DNA of 64,000 nucleotides, taken from contig NZ_NUQE01000005.1 in the NCBI RefSeq assembly GCF_002582035.1, positions 78,173-142,172 on the forward strand. The letters run 5' to 3'. A model generated the notes under the pieces. It was not told where the DNA came from. It saw nothing but the letters and a program-made list of their open reading frames with translations, and ran no database searches. The stretch's first letter is position 1, and the number at the start of each line of letters is the position of its first letter. A program made the translations under genes and the position numbers. Positions 36,174-43,888 of this stretch are shown here, in pieces. The DNA is from Bacillus pseudomycoides. GTDB lineage: Bacteria > Bacillota > Bacilli > Bacillales > Bacillaceae_G.

Positions 36174-38000
36174 TTAAGCATTTAAAGTTATCGTATTGTT
36201 TTCTTTTGATTGTTGAGAAACTTGCATATGATATAAGTCACGATACAATCCATCTTTGGCTACGAGCCCCTCATGGCATCCTGTTTGCACAATTTTCCCC
36301 TCATCCATTACGATAATGCAATCTGCATTCTGAATTGTTGATAATCGGTGTGCGATGACAAGCGTAGTGCGATCCATCATTAATTGATCTAAAGCTGTTT
36401 GTACTTGTTGTTCAGTTTGGCTGTCTAGTGCGGATGTCGCCTCATCTAACAAGAGAATAGGTGCATCTTTTAATATGGCCCTTGCTATGGCAATTCGCTG
36501 TTTTTGTCCCCCGGACAGTTTTATTCCTCTTTCGCCAATTTCTGTGTCATATCCATTCGGCAGAGACATAATAAACTCATTGATGTTAGCAGCCTTTGCA
36601 GAATCAATCATTTCCTCCTCAGTAATAGTAATACCTGGACGTGCTAATAGAAGGTTTTCCCTTATTGTTCCTCCGAAAAGGAAGGTTTCCTGAGGAACAT
36701 GGGCAATTGAACTTCTTAGTTCAGAAGGAGAGAGGTTTTCAATTGGCATATCATCAATCAAAATGCAGCCAGATTGCGGTTTATAAAAACCTTGCAGTAA
36801 ATTAAATAGAGTTGTTTTCCCTGCACCGCTTAAACCGACAATTACAGTTACTTTTCCTGCTGGAATTTGTAAATTAAAATGATTCAATATTTTTTGTTGT
36901 CCATCGTAGCTAAACGCAATGTCTTGGAACTGAATTGACTTTACTACCGGTTTAGCTGGGGAATAGGTTGCTACATTCGTAGATTCAGTTGGCAATTCTA
37001 AAATCTTTAGGAGCCTTTCTACAGCTGTAATTGATCTTTGAAAGCCTGCCCATTGACTTGCTAGTCCTGTTAACGGATATACTAAATGATTAACTAGATT
37101 GATAAAGGTTAATAACGAGCCAACTGACATGACTCCATCTGAAACAAAATATGCGCCTAAAGAGAGACTGATAAGAAATGTGAAGGAGCTTACAGCTTGT
37201 CCTCCTGCATAAAACCATCCACCTAGTTTTGTGTTATTTAATTCTAGAGAATATAGTTGTTGATTTTGCTTGGTGAATTTTTTATATAGCAATTTTTCCA
37301 TTGTAAACGAACGAATCACAGAGAAGCCAAGAAAAGTTTCGTTAAGTAGGTTATTCATAGTACCTAGTAGGGTATGTATGAGTCGACTGTTTCGCCGAAG
37401 TAGTAGACCGAAAACGACACCTGATAGTGCTGCGAGAGGCGCAACTAATACACTTAATGAAGCTAATTTCCAATTGATATAAACTAAATAAATAAAAACA
37501 GTAATATAAATAAGAGGAAGTCTAATCAAGTTAATAAGACTTCTTCCTATAACTCCATTAATGTTATGAATATCATTAGTAAAGTGAGATAATAATTCTC
37601 CTGAACGGAGATTAGAAACATCCTTAGCAGGGAGCAGTAATATATGTTTAAATAACTGTTTTTTTAAATCTCTTTTCACACCGTTTGTTGCGACAGATTC
37701 GAAGTAAGTATCAAAAAAACCTGATGTAATACTCAGGAATGTTAGGATACATGCTAGCGGAACTAGTAATTTTATACGCTGAAAGTCGCTTCGTACAGCC
37801 GCGTCTAAAATATTTCCGAAGAGCCAAGCGAACGCTAAAGTAAGGAAGATATCAATAAATAATAAGAAAAGGAGAAATATGTACGCCTTGCGATGTCTCA
37901 TAACATAAGGTTTTAATAAGGAAACAGTTTTTTTCATGTCTCCCATTGTAAAGTACGGTTTAATTGTACTTAGTATTTTTTGTTTTTTATGTACAATCAT
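36174..38000 (-). CDS. ABC exporter (fused TM and ATPase), RiPP cluster 1
   Basis: The 608-aa half-transporter has about six membrane segments in residues 30-340, then an ATPase domain with Walker A GLSGAGKTT, signature LSGGQKQR, Walker B ILLLDEA and the H-loop IAHRLSTI. This is the usual type of peptide exporter in lasso and related RiPP clusters. No N-terminal C39 peptidase domain is present, so leader removal needs another enzyme, perhaps the S24/S26 peptidase at 40001. It follows the 65-aa precursor gene on the same strand. ATG start at 38000 behind AGGAGT. Confidence 0.88.
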   Translation of the reverse strand: MIVHKKQKILSTIKPYFTMGDMKKTVSLLKPYVMRHRKAYIFLLFLLFIDIFLTLAFAWLFGNILDAAVRSDFQRIKLLVPLACILTFLSITSGFFDTYFESVATNGVKRDLKKQLFKHILLLPAKDVSNLRSGELLSHFTNDIHNINGVIGRSLINLIRLPLIYITVFIYLVYINWKLASLSVLVAPLAALSGVVFGLLLRRNSRLIHTLLGTMNNLLNETFLGFSVIRSFTMEKLLYKKFTKQNQQLYSLELNNTKLGGWFYAGGQAVSSFTFLISLSLGAYFVSDGVMSVGSLLTFINLVNHLVYPLTGLASQWAGFQRSITAVERLLKILELPTESTNVATYSPAKPVVKSIQFQDIAFSYDGQQKILNHFNLQIPAGKVTVIVGLSGAGKTTLFNLLQGFYKPQSGCILIDDMPIENLSPSELRSSIAHVPQETFLFGGTIRENLLLARPGITITEEEMIDSAKAANINEFIMSLPNGYDTEIGERGIKLSGGQKQRIAIARAILKDAPILLLDEATSALDSQTEQQVQTALDQLMMDRTTLVIAHRLSTIQNADCIIVMDEGKIVQTGCHEGLVAKDGLYRDLYHMQVSQQSKENNTITLNA

Positions 38001-38093
38001 ATGAACTCCTAATTTCTATTATAGATATAAAAAATGTAAAGATGATAATGAATACGTTAGTATACTTATTCTATACTAACGTACAGTAAGAAT

Positions 38094-38120
38094 CTCACTT
38101 CAAGATTCTGAGAAGTGAGA
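38094..38120. terminator. Hairpin between precursor 1 and the ABC gene
   Basis: CTCACTTC and GAAGTGAG form an 8-bp stem with a 10-nt loop behind the minus-strand precursor gene. The T run after it on that strand is weak (ATTCTT). A similar leaky hairpin follows the lasso precursor at 42882. It probably raises precursor over exporter expression. Confidence 0.55.
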
Positions 38121-38162
38121 GAAAAAGAAAATTTTCGCAGTTTGGAAGTTTTTCTTTATTAT

Positions 38163-38360
38163 TTAGCTACCGTGACCTTTACCAGGAGGACAAATATGTC
38201 CAGGAGGTTTGTGGTTTGGCCCTCCATTTCCATTCCCTGGATGATCCTTGTTACCTTGTCCACAGTTCCAGCTTTGGGCAGTTTCAAAGCGAATAGGTTG
38301 ACTGCTTAATACCATAGGACGAGTATAGGATTTTTGTCTATTTTGATTCTTTGTCTTCAT
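38163..38360 (-). CDS. Putative RiPP precursor, Gly/Pro/His-rich, non-lasso
   Basis: A 65-aa peptide. Residues 12-17 read YTRPMV, fitting the (Y/W)xxPx(L/V) motif that PqqD/RRE proteins bind in lasso leaders; the lasso precursor of this window has WQKPVL. Residues 20-31 read SQPIRFETAQSW. The C-terminal 35 residues have 10 Gly, 6 Pro, 5 Asn, 4 His, two Cys (33, 57) and end in Ser65. Signal-peptidase-like small residues A28-x-S30 could mark cleavage before Trp31. No Asp/Glu lies at position 7-9 of any plausible core, so it is not a lasso. The start ATG at 38360 follows GGGAGG; the GTG at 38375 overlaps that site. Confidence 0.72.
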   Translation of the reverse strand: MKTKNQNRQKSYTRPMVLSSQPIRFETAQSWNCGQGNKDHPGNGNGGPNHKPPGHICPPGKGHGS

Positions 38361-38395
38361 CGTTTTACCTCCCACTATAAAATGTAGTGCTTATC

Positions 38396-38428
38396 GTTCA
38401 TTATAAAGAACAAGAGAACTGAAGTAAA
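38396..38428 (-). promoter_or_regulatory. RiPP cluster 1 promoter with SinR-like operators
   Basis: On the minus strand, TTTACT (38423-38428), a 17-bp spacer and TATAAT (38400-38405) form a promoter for the 65-aa precursor. The palindrome GTTCATTATAAAGAAC (38396-38411) covers the -10 box, and an extra perfect half-site, GTTCTCT on the minus strand (about 38413-38419), lies in the spacer. Two direct half-sites plus one inverted half-site recall the clustered layout of SinR sites in B. subtilis. Confidence 0.72.
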
Positions 38429-38950
38429 GATACATAAAATTATATTTTTCGAATTTTTATTATATTGATAAAAATCATCTCCCATCTCAAGATTGTCAGA
38501 AACTTAAGGGGATATATAGGAAATAAATACTGTTAGAATATACTAATTTGTCATATTTTCCATAAATGAGGATGAAGAACCATCCATTGATAGAAGTCTC
38601 ACTTTATACTTGTATTTCATTACTGCAAAATAGAGAATTTATTCGTGGTGCTAGATTAAAAAAAGAAATGAAGGGACTAAAAAAGGGTACAAACCATATG
38701 GGGATTTTGTGAGTTTCTAAGTTGAAAAGAGTAAGGGATAGCAAAGAATGTTTCAGTGGCTATATCTATTTTGAATCATATAAAAATATATTTACAAACA
38801 GAATATCAGTGTTTAAAATGAAAATAAATTCATTATATAGAACGAAAATGAGTGGATTGTTCATCTTAACGAATTGGATGTAAGACTTTATTAAAGGAAT
38901 TAAAATTTTGTCACACATATAAACCAATATGAGATATAGGAGTTCATGCT
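38429..38950. other. Divergent intergenic region of RiPP cluster 1
   Basis: The stretch holds no gene. It contains a degenerate bcr1-like repeat (38476-38607) and, at 38828-38843, a one-mismatch SinR-like palindrome (ATTCATTATATAGAAC) with GAAAAT directly behind it, 107 nt before the kinase gene. The latter may control the plus-strand half of the cluster. Confidence 0.5.
38476..38607 (+). repeat. Degenerate bcr1-like element (copy B)
   Basis: From CATCTCCCATCTCAAGATTG to a 3' end GATAGAAGTCTCACTTTAT. The 3' end and the CTCCCA(C/T)CTC segment match the good copy at 52174-52327, while the 5' stem is lost. It lies between the divergent halves of RiPP cluster 1. Confidence 0.5.
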
Positions 38951-39745
38951 ATGGAAAATATATTAGTTCAAATAGGAGAACATATTGTTTCAATTTCTTC
39001 TACATCTGAAAAGTTAATGAATTGGATTAAAACACATTTTCAAATCGTTGAAGGGAATCATGTTGCAAAAATTAAATCACTAAATTTATCTATTCGTATT
39101 GAGGACAATTATGGAGTTCCTTTTGTAGATTATAATGTAGAAATCTGTTCTGATTCAGACAAGATTACGTACCGACGCGCTGATTATCTCATAGATGTTA
39201 ACAGTACATATAATGAAGCAACGATTTCAGTTTATGATGAACTAGCTTTAAAACATGCTTTACATAATCTATATAGCGCTTTTATCGTCCATAATTGTTG
39301 GGGACTGTTAATTCATTCATCTTGTGTGGATCATCAAGGAAAAGCTTATCTATTTAGTGGTCAATCGGGAGCAGGTAAGTCGACAGTTGCTAAGTTATCA
39401 GCCCCTAGACCGCTTTTATCTGACGAAGCCACTATTGTGAAAATAGATGAGAGTGAAATTAAAGTGTTTGATTCTCCATTTCGAAGTGAATTAACGACAT
39501 CTTATGTTCATCAATCTTGTCATCTTTCGTCAATTTATCTTCTAATTCAATCGTTGGATGTGAAAGCTTTACCAGTGAAAAAGTCAGACGCTATGTTAGG
39601 AATAATGGATAAAATTTTTTATTGGCACCATGACTCTTTAGAAACAGCAAAACTATTGGATATGTGTAAACAATTAGTAGAAAAAATTCCAGTTTACAAT
39701 ATGTATTTTCAAAAAAATGATAGCTTTTGGGAGATGATATCATGA
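38951..39745 (+). CDS. HPr-kinase-like peptide kinase, RiPP cluster 1
   Basis: The 264-aa protein has a C-terminal HPrK/P-like domain with Walker A FSGQSGAGKSTVAK near residue 137 and PLLSDEATIV about 20 residues later. In paeninodin-type lasso clusters the homologue phosphorylates the C-terminal serine of the precursor. The 65-aa precursor encoded divergently also ends in Ser, so the same chemistry is plausible here. The N-terminal 110 residues are poorly conserved and may bind the peptide. The ATG at 38951 follows TAGGAG, and the stop overlaps the PqqD start (ATGA). It is a paralogue of the lasso kinase at 42953, with low similarity outside the P-loop. Confidence 0.82.
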   Translation: MENILVQIGEHIVSISSTSEKLMNWIKTHFQIVEGNHVAKIKSLNLSIRIEDNYGVPFVDYNVEICSDSDKITYRRADYLIDVNSTYNEATISVYDELALKHALHNLYSAFIVHNCWGLLIHSSCVDHQGKAYLFSGQSGAGKSTVAKLSAPRPLLSDEATIVKIDESEIKVFDSPFRSELTTSYVHQSCHLSSIYLLIQSLDVKALPVKKSDAMLGIMDKIFYWHHDSLETAKLLDMCKQLVEKIPVYNMYFQKNDSFWEMIS

Positions 39746-40014
39746 ATCTAAAATACGAATGTACAAAAAACATAAATATTGTAGAAATTGATAATGAGTG
39801 GATTGTCATGGATACAGAAAATTTTACGGTAACAAAAGTAAATGCTATTGGTGCTTATATTCTAGAGGAGGTAAGAGGACAAAGAGGGCTTGAAGACATC
39901 ATTTGTAATATTGCAGATAACTACGATGTTGATTTAAATACAGCAAGATCAGATGCATTGGTTTTTCTAGAAGAATTAAAAGGGATAGGCTTAATCCAGG
40001 ATGAAAGAGCATAG
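39742..40014 (+). CDS. PqqD-like RiPP recognition protein, cluster 1
   Basis: The 90-aa protein has the PqqD/RRE fold: three short strands (NIVEIDNEWIVMD, TVTKVNAIGAYIL) then helices (EDIICNIADNYDVDLNTARS). RRE proteins bind the leader and bring it to the modifying enzymes. The start at 39742 overlaps the kinase stop, with GGAGATG upstream. Its presence with a YxxPxV-type leader supports assignment of the 65-aa peptide as its substrate. Lasso B1 at 43889 is the paralogue. Confidence 0.82.
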   Translation: MNLKYECTKNINIVEIDNEWIVMDTENFTVTKVNAIGAYILEEVRGQRGLEDIICNIADNYDVDLNTARSDALVFLEELKGIGLIQDERA

Positions 40015-40465
40015 CCTTCCAGTTTCAGGTATAAAATATTTGCTTCAAAAACAAGGATGGATTGATATTCCTTCCTCTGGAGTCAGCATGTATCCTCTGA
40101 TTAAAGAGGGGGATATTTGTAGGTTTATCCCTTTAGGGAGTAAGGAAGTAAGAAAAGGTGAAGTTCTACTATTTGTATCGAATCAAGGACAGTTAATAGG
40201 GCACAGATATTACGATAATTTTGTTGAAAATGGTGTGCTTTACTATGTATGTAAGGGAGATACGAATATTTCCGTTGACTCCCCTATAAAAAAATCTCAA
40301 TTAATAGGGAAGTTAGTTTTCATTAAAAAAAAGAAATTTCAACTGAATTCTCAAGGTTTCATAGCTCAATTATGGGGAGGTATTGTCTTAACCTTCCCTA
40401 GTTTGCCAAGGGGTTGTAAAAAATATCTTGACTTACGGACAAGATTGAGGATATGGAGCAAATAG
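40001..40465 (+). CDS. S24/S26-type serine peptidase, possible leader peptidase
   Basis: The 154-aa protein carries IPSSGVSMYPLIKEGDICRF, the SMxP box with the catalytic serine of signal-peptidase-like S24/S26 enzymes, and HRYY with CKGDTNISVD, the region after the catalytic lysine or dyad. No clear N-terminal membrane anchor is seen; a hydrophobic stretch near the C-terminus (FIAQLWGGIVLTFPSLP) could attach it. Lasso clusters use a transglutaminase-like B2 protease instead; none is present in this half of the region. It is thus the best candidate to cut the 65-aa precursor. It overlaps pqqD by 14 nt. Confidence 0.78.
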   Translation: MKEHSLPVSGIKYLLQKQGWIDIPSSGVSMYPLIKEGDICRFIPLGSKEVRKGEVLLFVSNQGQLIGHRYYDNFVENGVLYYVCKGDTNISVDSPIKKSQLIGKLVFIKKKKFQLNSQGFIAQLWGGIVLTFPSLPRGCKKYLDLRTRLRIWSK

Positions 40466-40468
40466 AAA

Positions 40469-40484
40469 GTTCACTATAATGAAC
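40469..40484. promoter_or_regulatory. SinR-like operator 1 of 3 before the lasso operon
   Basis: GTTCACTATAATGAAC is a 16-bp GTTC-N8-GAAC palindrome 4 nt past the S24/S26 peptidase stop. Copies 2 and 3 follow exactly 100 and 210 bp downstream. Confidence 0.65.
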
Positions 40485-40526
40485 TTAATACTTGAGAAAA
40501 TGTTATCTAAAAATTCCGTTTATTAA

Positions 40527-40584
40527 TTGACTTAGAAAAGGTAAAGTGATAATTTATATCTTATATAAGTTCTTTTTATAGAAC
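40527..40584 (+). promoter_or_regulatory. Lasso operon promoter and SinR-like operator 2 of 3
   Basis: TTGACT (40527-40532), a 17-bp spacer and TAATTT (40550-40555) with an extended TG motif at 40547-40548 make a plausible promoter. The palindrome GTTCTTTTTATAGAAC at 40569-40584 would cover the first transcribed bases. The transcript would have a leader of roughly 230 nt before the cyclase gene. Confidence 0.6.
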
Positions 40585-40678
40585 AAAAAATATCTATATA
40601 ATAAAAAGTAGATAGTAATATTAATATTAATATTAATTCGTAGCATTTAATTGGTAATTTACTGAAGTAAAAACTCAA

Positions 40679-40694
40679 GTTCTTTAAAAAGAAC
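40679..40694. promoter_or_regulatory. SinR-like operator 3 of 3 before the lasso operon
   Basis: GTTCTTTAAAAAGAAC, a 16-bp palindrome with two perfect GTTCTTT half-sites apart from the central pair, lies 97 nt before the cyclase start. Three spaced copies in one intergenic region permit looping or cooperative binding. Confidence 0.68.
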
Positions 40695-40790
40695 AAAGGC
40701 GACGTAACACAATGCAGGAATTCAACCACATATTAACGGTTATTTATTTAAATAGGCTTTTACTTACTTGTTGTATAACGGGAGGAAAAA

Positions 40791-42728
40791 ATGAGTGCTA
40801 TAACAGGGATTTTACATTTTAATGATGAGCCTATATCGATTGAGCACGGTATAAGATTAATGAAGGATTTGCAAAAATATCCTGCTGATGATGTTCAAAT
40901 ATGGCACAAAGATAACGTCTTCCTCGGTTGTCACGCACAATGGATTACACCAGAGTCTATTGGTGAACAATTGCCTTTTTATGATTACGAAAGGCAATTA
41001 TCAATTACAGCAGACGCCATTATTGATAATCGCGATGAGTTATTTGAAAGGCTACAAGTGGATTATGCCGATAGAAAAAGAATGACAGACAGCGAATTAA
41101 TCTTGCTTTCCTATCAAAAGTGGGGAGAAGAAACTCCTAAGTATTTAGTAGGCGATTTTGCTTTTATGATTTGGGATGAGAAAAACCGGAAACTATTTGG
41201 AGCAAGGGACTTTTCTGGAAGTCGGACTCTCTATTTTTATCGTGGCCAGCAACGATTTGCTTTTTGTACGCTTATAAAGCCGTTATTTACTTTACCATAT
41301 ATCGAGAAGGCGCTGAACGAGCAATGGCTTGCTGAATTTTTAGCCATACCAGTAAATTTCGAATCGGTAGATCCTTCTTTAACAGTTTATAAACATATAG
41401 AACAGGTACCTCCTTCACATATTATCTCGGTGAAGGACGGCAGAGTAACACTTTTGAGGTATTACACACCGGTTGCTGGAGAAATGCTCCGGCTCAAGTC
41501 AAATGAAGAATATGAAGAAGCATTTCGAGAGGTATATCAAAGTGCGGTAAAGGCACGTTTACGCACACACCATCAAGTAGGAGCTCATTTGAGCGGAGGA
41601 CTGGATTCAGGTTCTGTTGTTAGCTTTGCTTCAGGAGATTTACGCAAGGAGAATAAGAAATTACATACGTTTAGTTATGTCCCGGTAGAGGGCTTTGTAG
41701 ATTGGACACATAAAGGTAGAGTAGCTGATGAAAGACCTTTTATTCAATCGACTGTACAGCATGTAGGAAATATAAAGGATCACTATTTGGATTTTGCAGG
41801 AAGAAGTCCCTTATCAGAAGTTGATGATTGGCTTGAAACATTGGAGATGCCATATAAATTTTTTGAGAATACTTTTTGGTTAAAGGGAGTTTATGAAGAA
41901 GCACATCAGCAAGGAATAGGTGTACTTCTGAGTGGACAAAGAGGTAATTGGACAGTATCATGGGGCCCTGTTTTAGACTATCAAGCTATGCTTTTGAAAA
42001 GGCTGCGTTGGATTCGCTTTTTCCGTGAGCTGCATTTATATAGTAGAAACATAGGGGTAAAAAAATCGAGAGTCTTCGCAGTAGTAAGAAAAAAGGCATT
42101 TCCATTTTTAAATCAGGTATTTTCATCTGAAGAGCAATGCCTTTTTCCAGTAATAATCAATCCAGAATTTGCAAAAAAAATGAATGTTTTAGATAAACTC
42201 AAAGAGCATGATATTGATATGACTGGTTCCTCTATTTCAACTGCATATGATATGAAACAGAAACAGTTTGAGCAATTGTATTATTGGAGTATAAATGGGA
42301 CGTATGGAACAAAATTATCTCTACGTTACTCTTTATGGGATCGTGATCCAACGAATGATTTACGAATGATTCAATTTTGTTTATCAGTTCCGGAAGAGCA
42401 ATATGTCCAAAGTGGTTTAGATCGGGCGCTTATTCGAAGAGCAACAAAAAACTATCTGCCTGATAAGGTTAGGTTAAACCAACGGGTTCGAGGTGTTCAG
42501 GGGGCAGACGGAGTGTATCGTATGGCTCCTGCTTGGAATAAATTTATTGAGGAACTTCAACAGCTTAGTACAGATCCTATAATCTCTGAATTTCTAAATG
42601 TAGAAGTAATTAAAGCAGCAATTTTAAGGATTCGAGAGGAACCGCGGCCAGAATATGCATTTGATTTAGATTTTAGAATTTTAATGCGTAGTCTAATCGT
42701 TCATCGGTTTATAAAAAATTTTACTTGA
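40791..42728 (+). CDS. Lasso peptide cyclase (asparagine-synthetase-like, C protein)
   Basis: The 645-aa protein has an N-terminal glutaminase-like domain that begins MSAITG, with Ser where active asparagine synthetases have the catalytic Cys2, so it cannot release ammonia. The synthetase domain has the PP-loop GAHLSGGLDSGSV near residue 265, which adenylates the side-chain carboxylate that closes the macrolactam ring. This is the lasso C protein. The start follows GGGAGGAAA. It opens the operon C-A-K-B1-B2-N-D, with the precursor gene 15 nt downstream. Confidence 0.93.
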   Translation: MSAITGILHFNDEPISIEHGIRLMKDLQKYPADDVQIWHKDNVFLGCHAQWITPESIGEQLPFYDYERQLSITADAIIDNRDELFERLQVDYADRKRMTDSELILLSYQKWGEETPKYLVGDFAFMIWDEKNRKLFGARDFSGSRTLYFYRGQQRFAFCTLIKPLFTLPYIEKALNEQWLAEFLAIPVNFESVDPSLTVYKHIEQVPPSHIISVKDGRVTLLRYYTPVAGEMLRLKSNEEYEEAFREVYQSAVKARLRTHHQVGAHLSGGLDSGSVVSFASGDLRKENKKLHTFSYVPVEGFVDWTHKGRVADERPFIQSTVQHVGNIKDHYLDFAGRSPLSEVDDWLETLEMPYKFFENTFWLKGVYEEAHQQGIGVLLSGQRGNWTVSWGPVLDYQAMLLKRLRWIRFFRELHLYSRNIGVKKSRVFAVVRKKAFPFLNQVFSSEEQCLFPVIINPEFAKKMNVLDKLKEHDIDMTGSSISTAYDMKQKQFEQLYYWSINGTYGTKLSLRYSLWDRDPTNDLRMIQFCLSVPEEQYVQSGLDRALIRRATKNYLPDKVRLNQRVRGVQGADGVYRMAPAWNKFIEELQQLSTDPIISEFLNVEVIKAAILRIREEPRPEYAFDLDFRILMRSLIVHRFIKNFT

Positions 42729-42742
42729 AAGGGGGTGATATC

Positions 42743-42868
42743 ATGAAAAAAGAGTGGCAAAAACCAGTACTAGAAGTGCTTGATATGAATATGACTATGG
42801 CTGGCCCTGGGCATAAGCTCCCTGATGGAGTTCAACCTGATCCGGATGATCCTGTGAAGTATAGCTAA
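42743..42868 (+). CDS. Lasso peptide precursor (paeninodin/pseudomycoidin type, A protein)
   Basis: A 41-codon gene behind AAAGGGGGTGATATC. The leader is residues 1-19 (MKKEWQKPVLEVLDMNMTM), with the RRE-binding W5-x-x-P8-x-L10 motif and the conserved Thr at position -2. The core is 22 residues, starting AGPGHKLPD and ending DDPVKYS. Ala1 and Asp9 fit a nine-residue macrolactam ring, as in paeninodin. The C-terminal Ser22 fits the known substrate of the cluster kinase. The core shares the AGPG start, P-D at 8-9 and the Q-P-D-P-D tail stretch with paeninodin. It lies 15 nt after the cyclase gene. Confidence 0.95.
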   Translation: MKKEWQKPVLEVLDMNMTMAGPGHKLPDGVQPDPDDPVKYS

Positions 42869-42881
42869 ATTATGAAAAATT

Positions 42882-42924
42882 TTAAAGCCCTTATATAGTT
42901 TGAAACCATATAAGGGCTTTAAAA
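42882..42924 (+). terminator. Leaky hairpin between lasso precursor and kinase genes
   Basis: TTAAAGCCCTTATAT pairs with ATATAAGGGCTTTAA around a short loop. The downstream tail is AAAATAACT, without a proper T run, so full termination is unlikely. It would stabilise the 3' end of a short C-A message and lower expression of the K-B1-B2-N-D genes relative to the precursor. Confidence 0.7.
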
Positions 42925-42952
42925 ATAACTTTGTTGAAAATGTGGAGTGAAC

Positions 42953-43888
42953 ATGATGATAAATACCGTAAGAAATGTGGCATATAAAGCTTTCGGATTA
43001 AGAATAGTAAGTGAAATTCCTCTACCAGAATTACCTCAAATGAGTGAACAGAAGGATATGGCAGATATCACAATTGAAATTGCCGATTTATCTGGACAAT
43101 GGCGTAAATATACTGCTGAGCAACAACAAAGGTTTGTTGTTGAAGAAAATGTAGTGATGTTTCAAGTCCCTCATACTGCTATATTTTCTATACAAGAAGG
43201 GAAAAAAATTATTTTTTCACCTATGCCAGGGGTGGAAGAAGATAAAATACGGCTTTATATTCTTGGAACTTGTATGGGTACATTGTTAATGCAGAGAAAA
43301 ATACTCCCATTACATGGAAGTGCGATAGCCATTGATGGAAAGGCCTATGCTTTGGTAGGTGATTCAGGGGCTGGAAAATCAACTCTTGCTTCAGCATTTT
43401 TGTGTAAAGGATATCAACTTTTAAGTGATGATGTGATTGCTGTGTCCCTTTCATATGAAAATTCTCCATTTGTTATGCCATCTTATCCGCAGCAAAAGTT
43501 ATGGCAGGAAAGCTTAAATGAATTTGGAATGGAAACAACACATTATCGTCCGTTGTTTGAAAGAGAAACGAAGTATGCTGTACCTGTATCTTCCAAATTT
43601 TTTGCTGATCCACTACCTCTTGCAGGCGTGATTGAACTAGTTAAAACGGAGAACGAGAGCATTGAAATTCTTCGAACTGAAGGACTTGAGCGTTTGCACA
43701 CCTTATTTCGGCATACATTTCGCAACTTTTTAATCCCGCGCTTGGGATTGATGGAATGGCATTTTGCAAACTCTGCAAATATGGTGAATAAAATTCATAT
43801 ATTCCAATTACAGCGTCCGACTTCAAGATTTACAGCGCACGAACTTGTACCTCTTATTTTAAGTTCTATAAATAAAGGAGGAATATAG
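42953..43888 (+). CDS. Lasso precursor kinase (HPr-kinase-like, K protein)
   Basis: The 311-aa protein has an HPrK/P-like C-terminal domain with Walker [16 protein letters not shown] near residue 136 and LLSDDVIAVS. Its family (PadeK, ThcoK, PsmK) phosphorylates the hydroxyl of the C-terminal serine of the lasso precursor, here Ser41 of the 41-aa peptide. Starts at 42953 or 42956 both suit the upstream TGTGGAG; a GTG at 42947 would lie on the binding site. The stop is directly followed by B1 with no gap. Confidence 0.9.
   Translation: MMINTVRNVAYKAFGLRIVSEIPLPELPQMSEQKDMADITIEIADLSGQWRKYTAEQQQRFVVEENVVMFQVPHTAIFSIQEGKKIIFSPMPGVEEDKIRLYILGTCMGTLLMQRKILPLHGSAIAIDGKAYALVGDSGAGKSTLASAFLCKGYQLLSDDVIAVSLSYENSPFVMPSYPQQKLWQESLNEFGMETTHYRPLFERETKYAVPVSSKFFADPLPLAGVIELVKTENESIEILRTEGLERLHTLFRHTFRNFLIPRLGLMEWHFANSANMVNKIHIFQLQRPTSRFTAHELVPLILSSINKGGI

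Noticed and set aside
36116-36316. 66-aa plus-strand frame across the nucleotidyltransferase/ABC junction
   Set aside because: It lies within and between two well supported minus-strand genes and has no binding site; it is their shadow.
38163-38360. The 65-aa precursor as a second lasso peptide
   Set aside because: No cyclase or B2 protease accompanies it, and no candidate core start (Gly, Ala, Ser or Cys) has Asp or Glu at ring position 7-9.
40611-40637. Short run of TTAATA repeats before the lasso operon
   Set aside because: Only a few units in an AT-rich intergenic region; no sign of a repeat array or CRISPR. No CRISPR-like spaced repeats were seen anywhere in the window.
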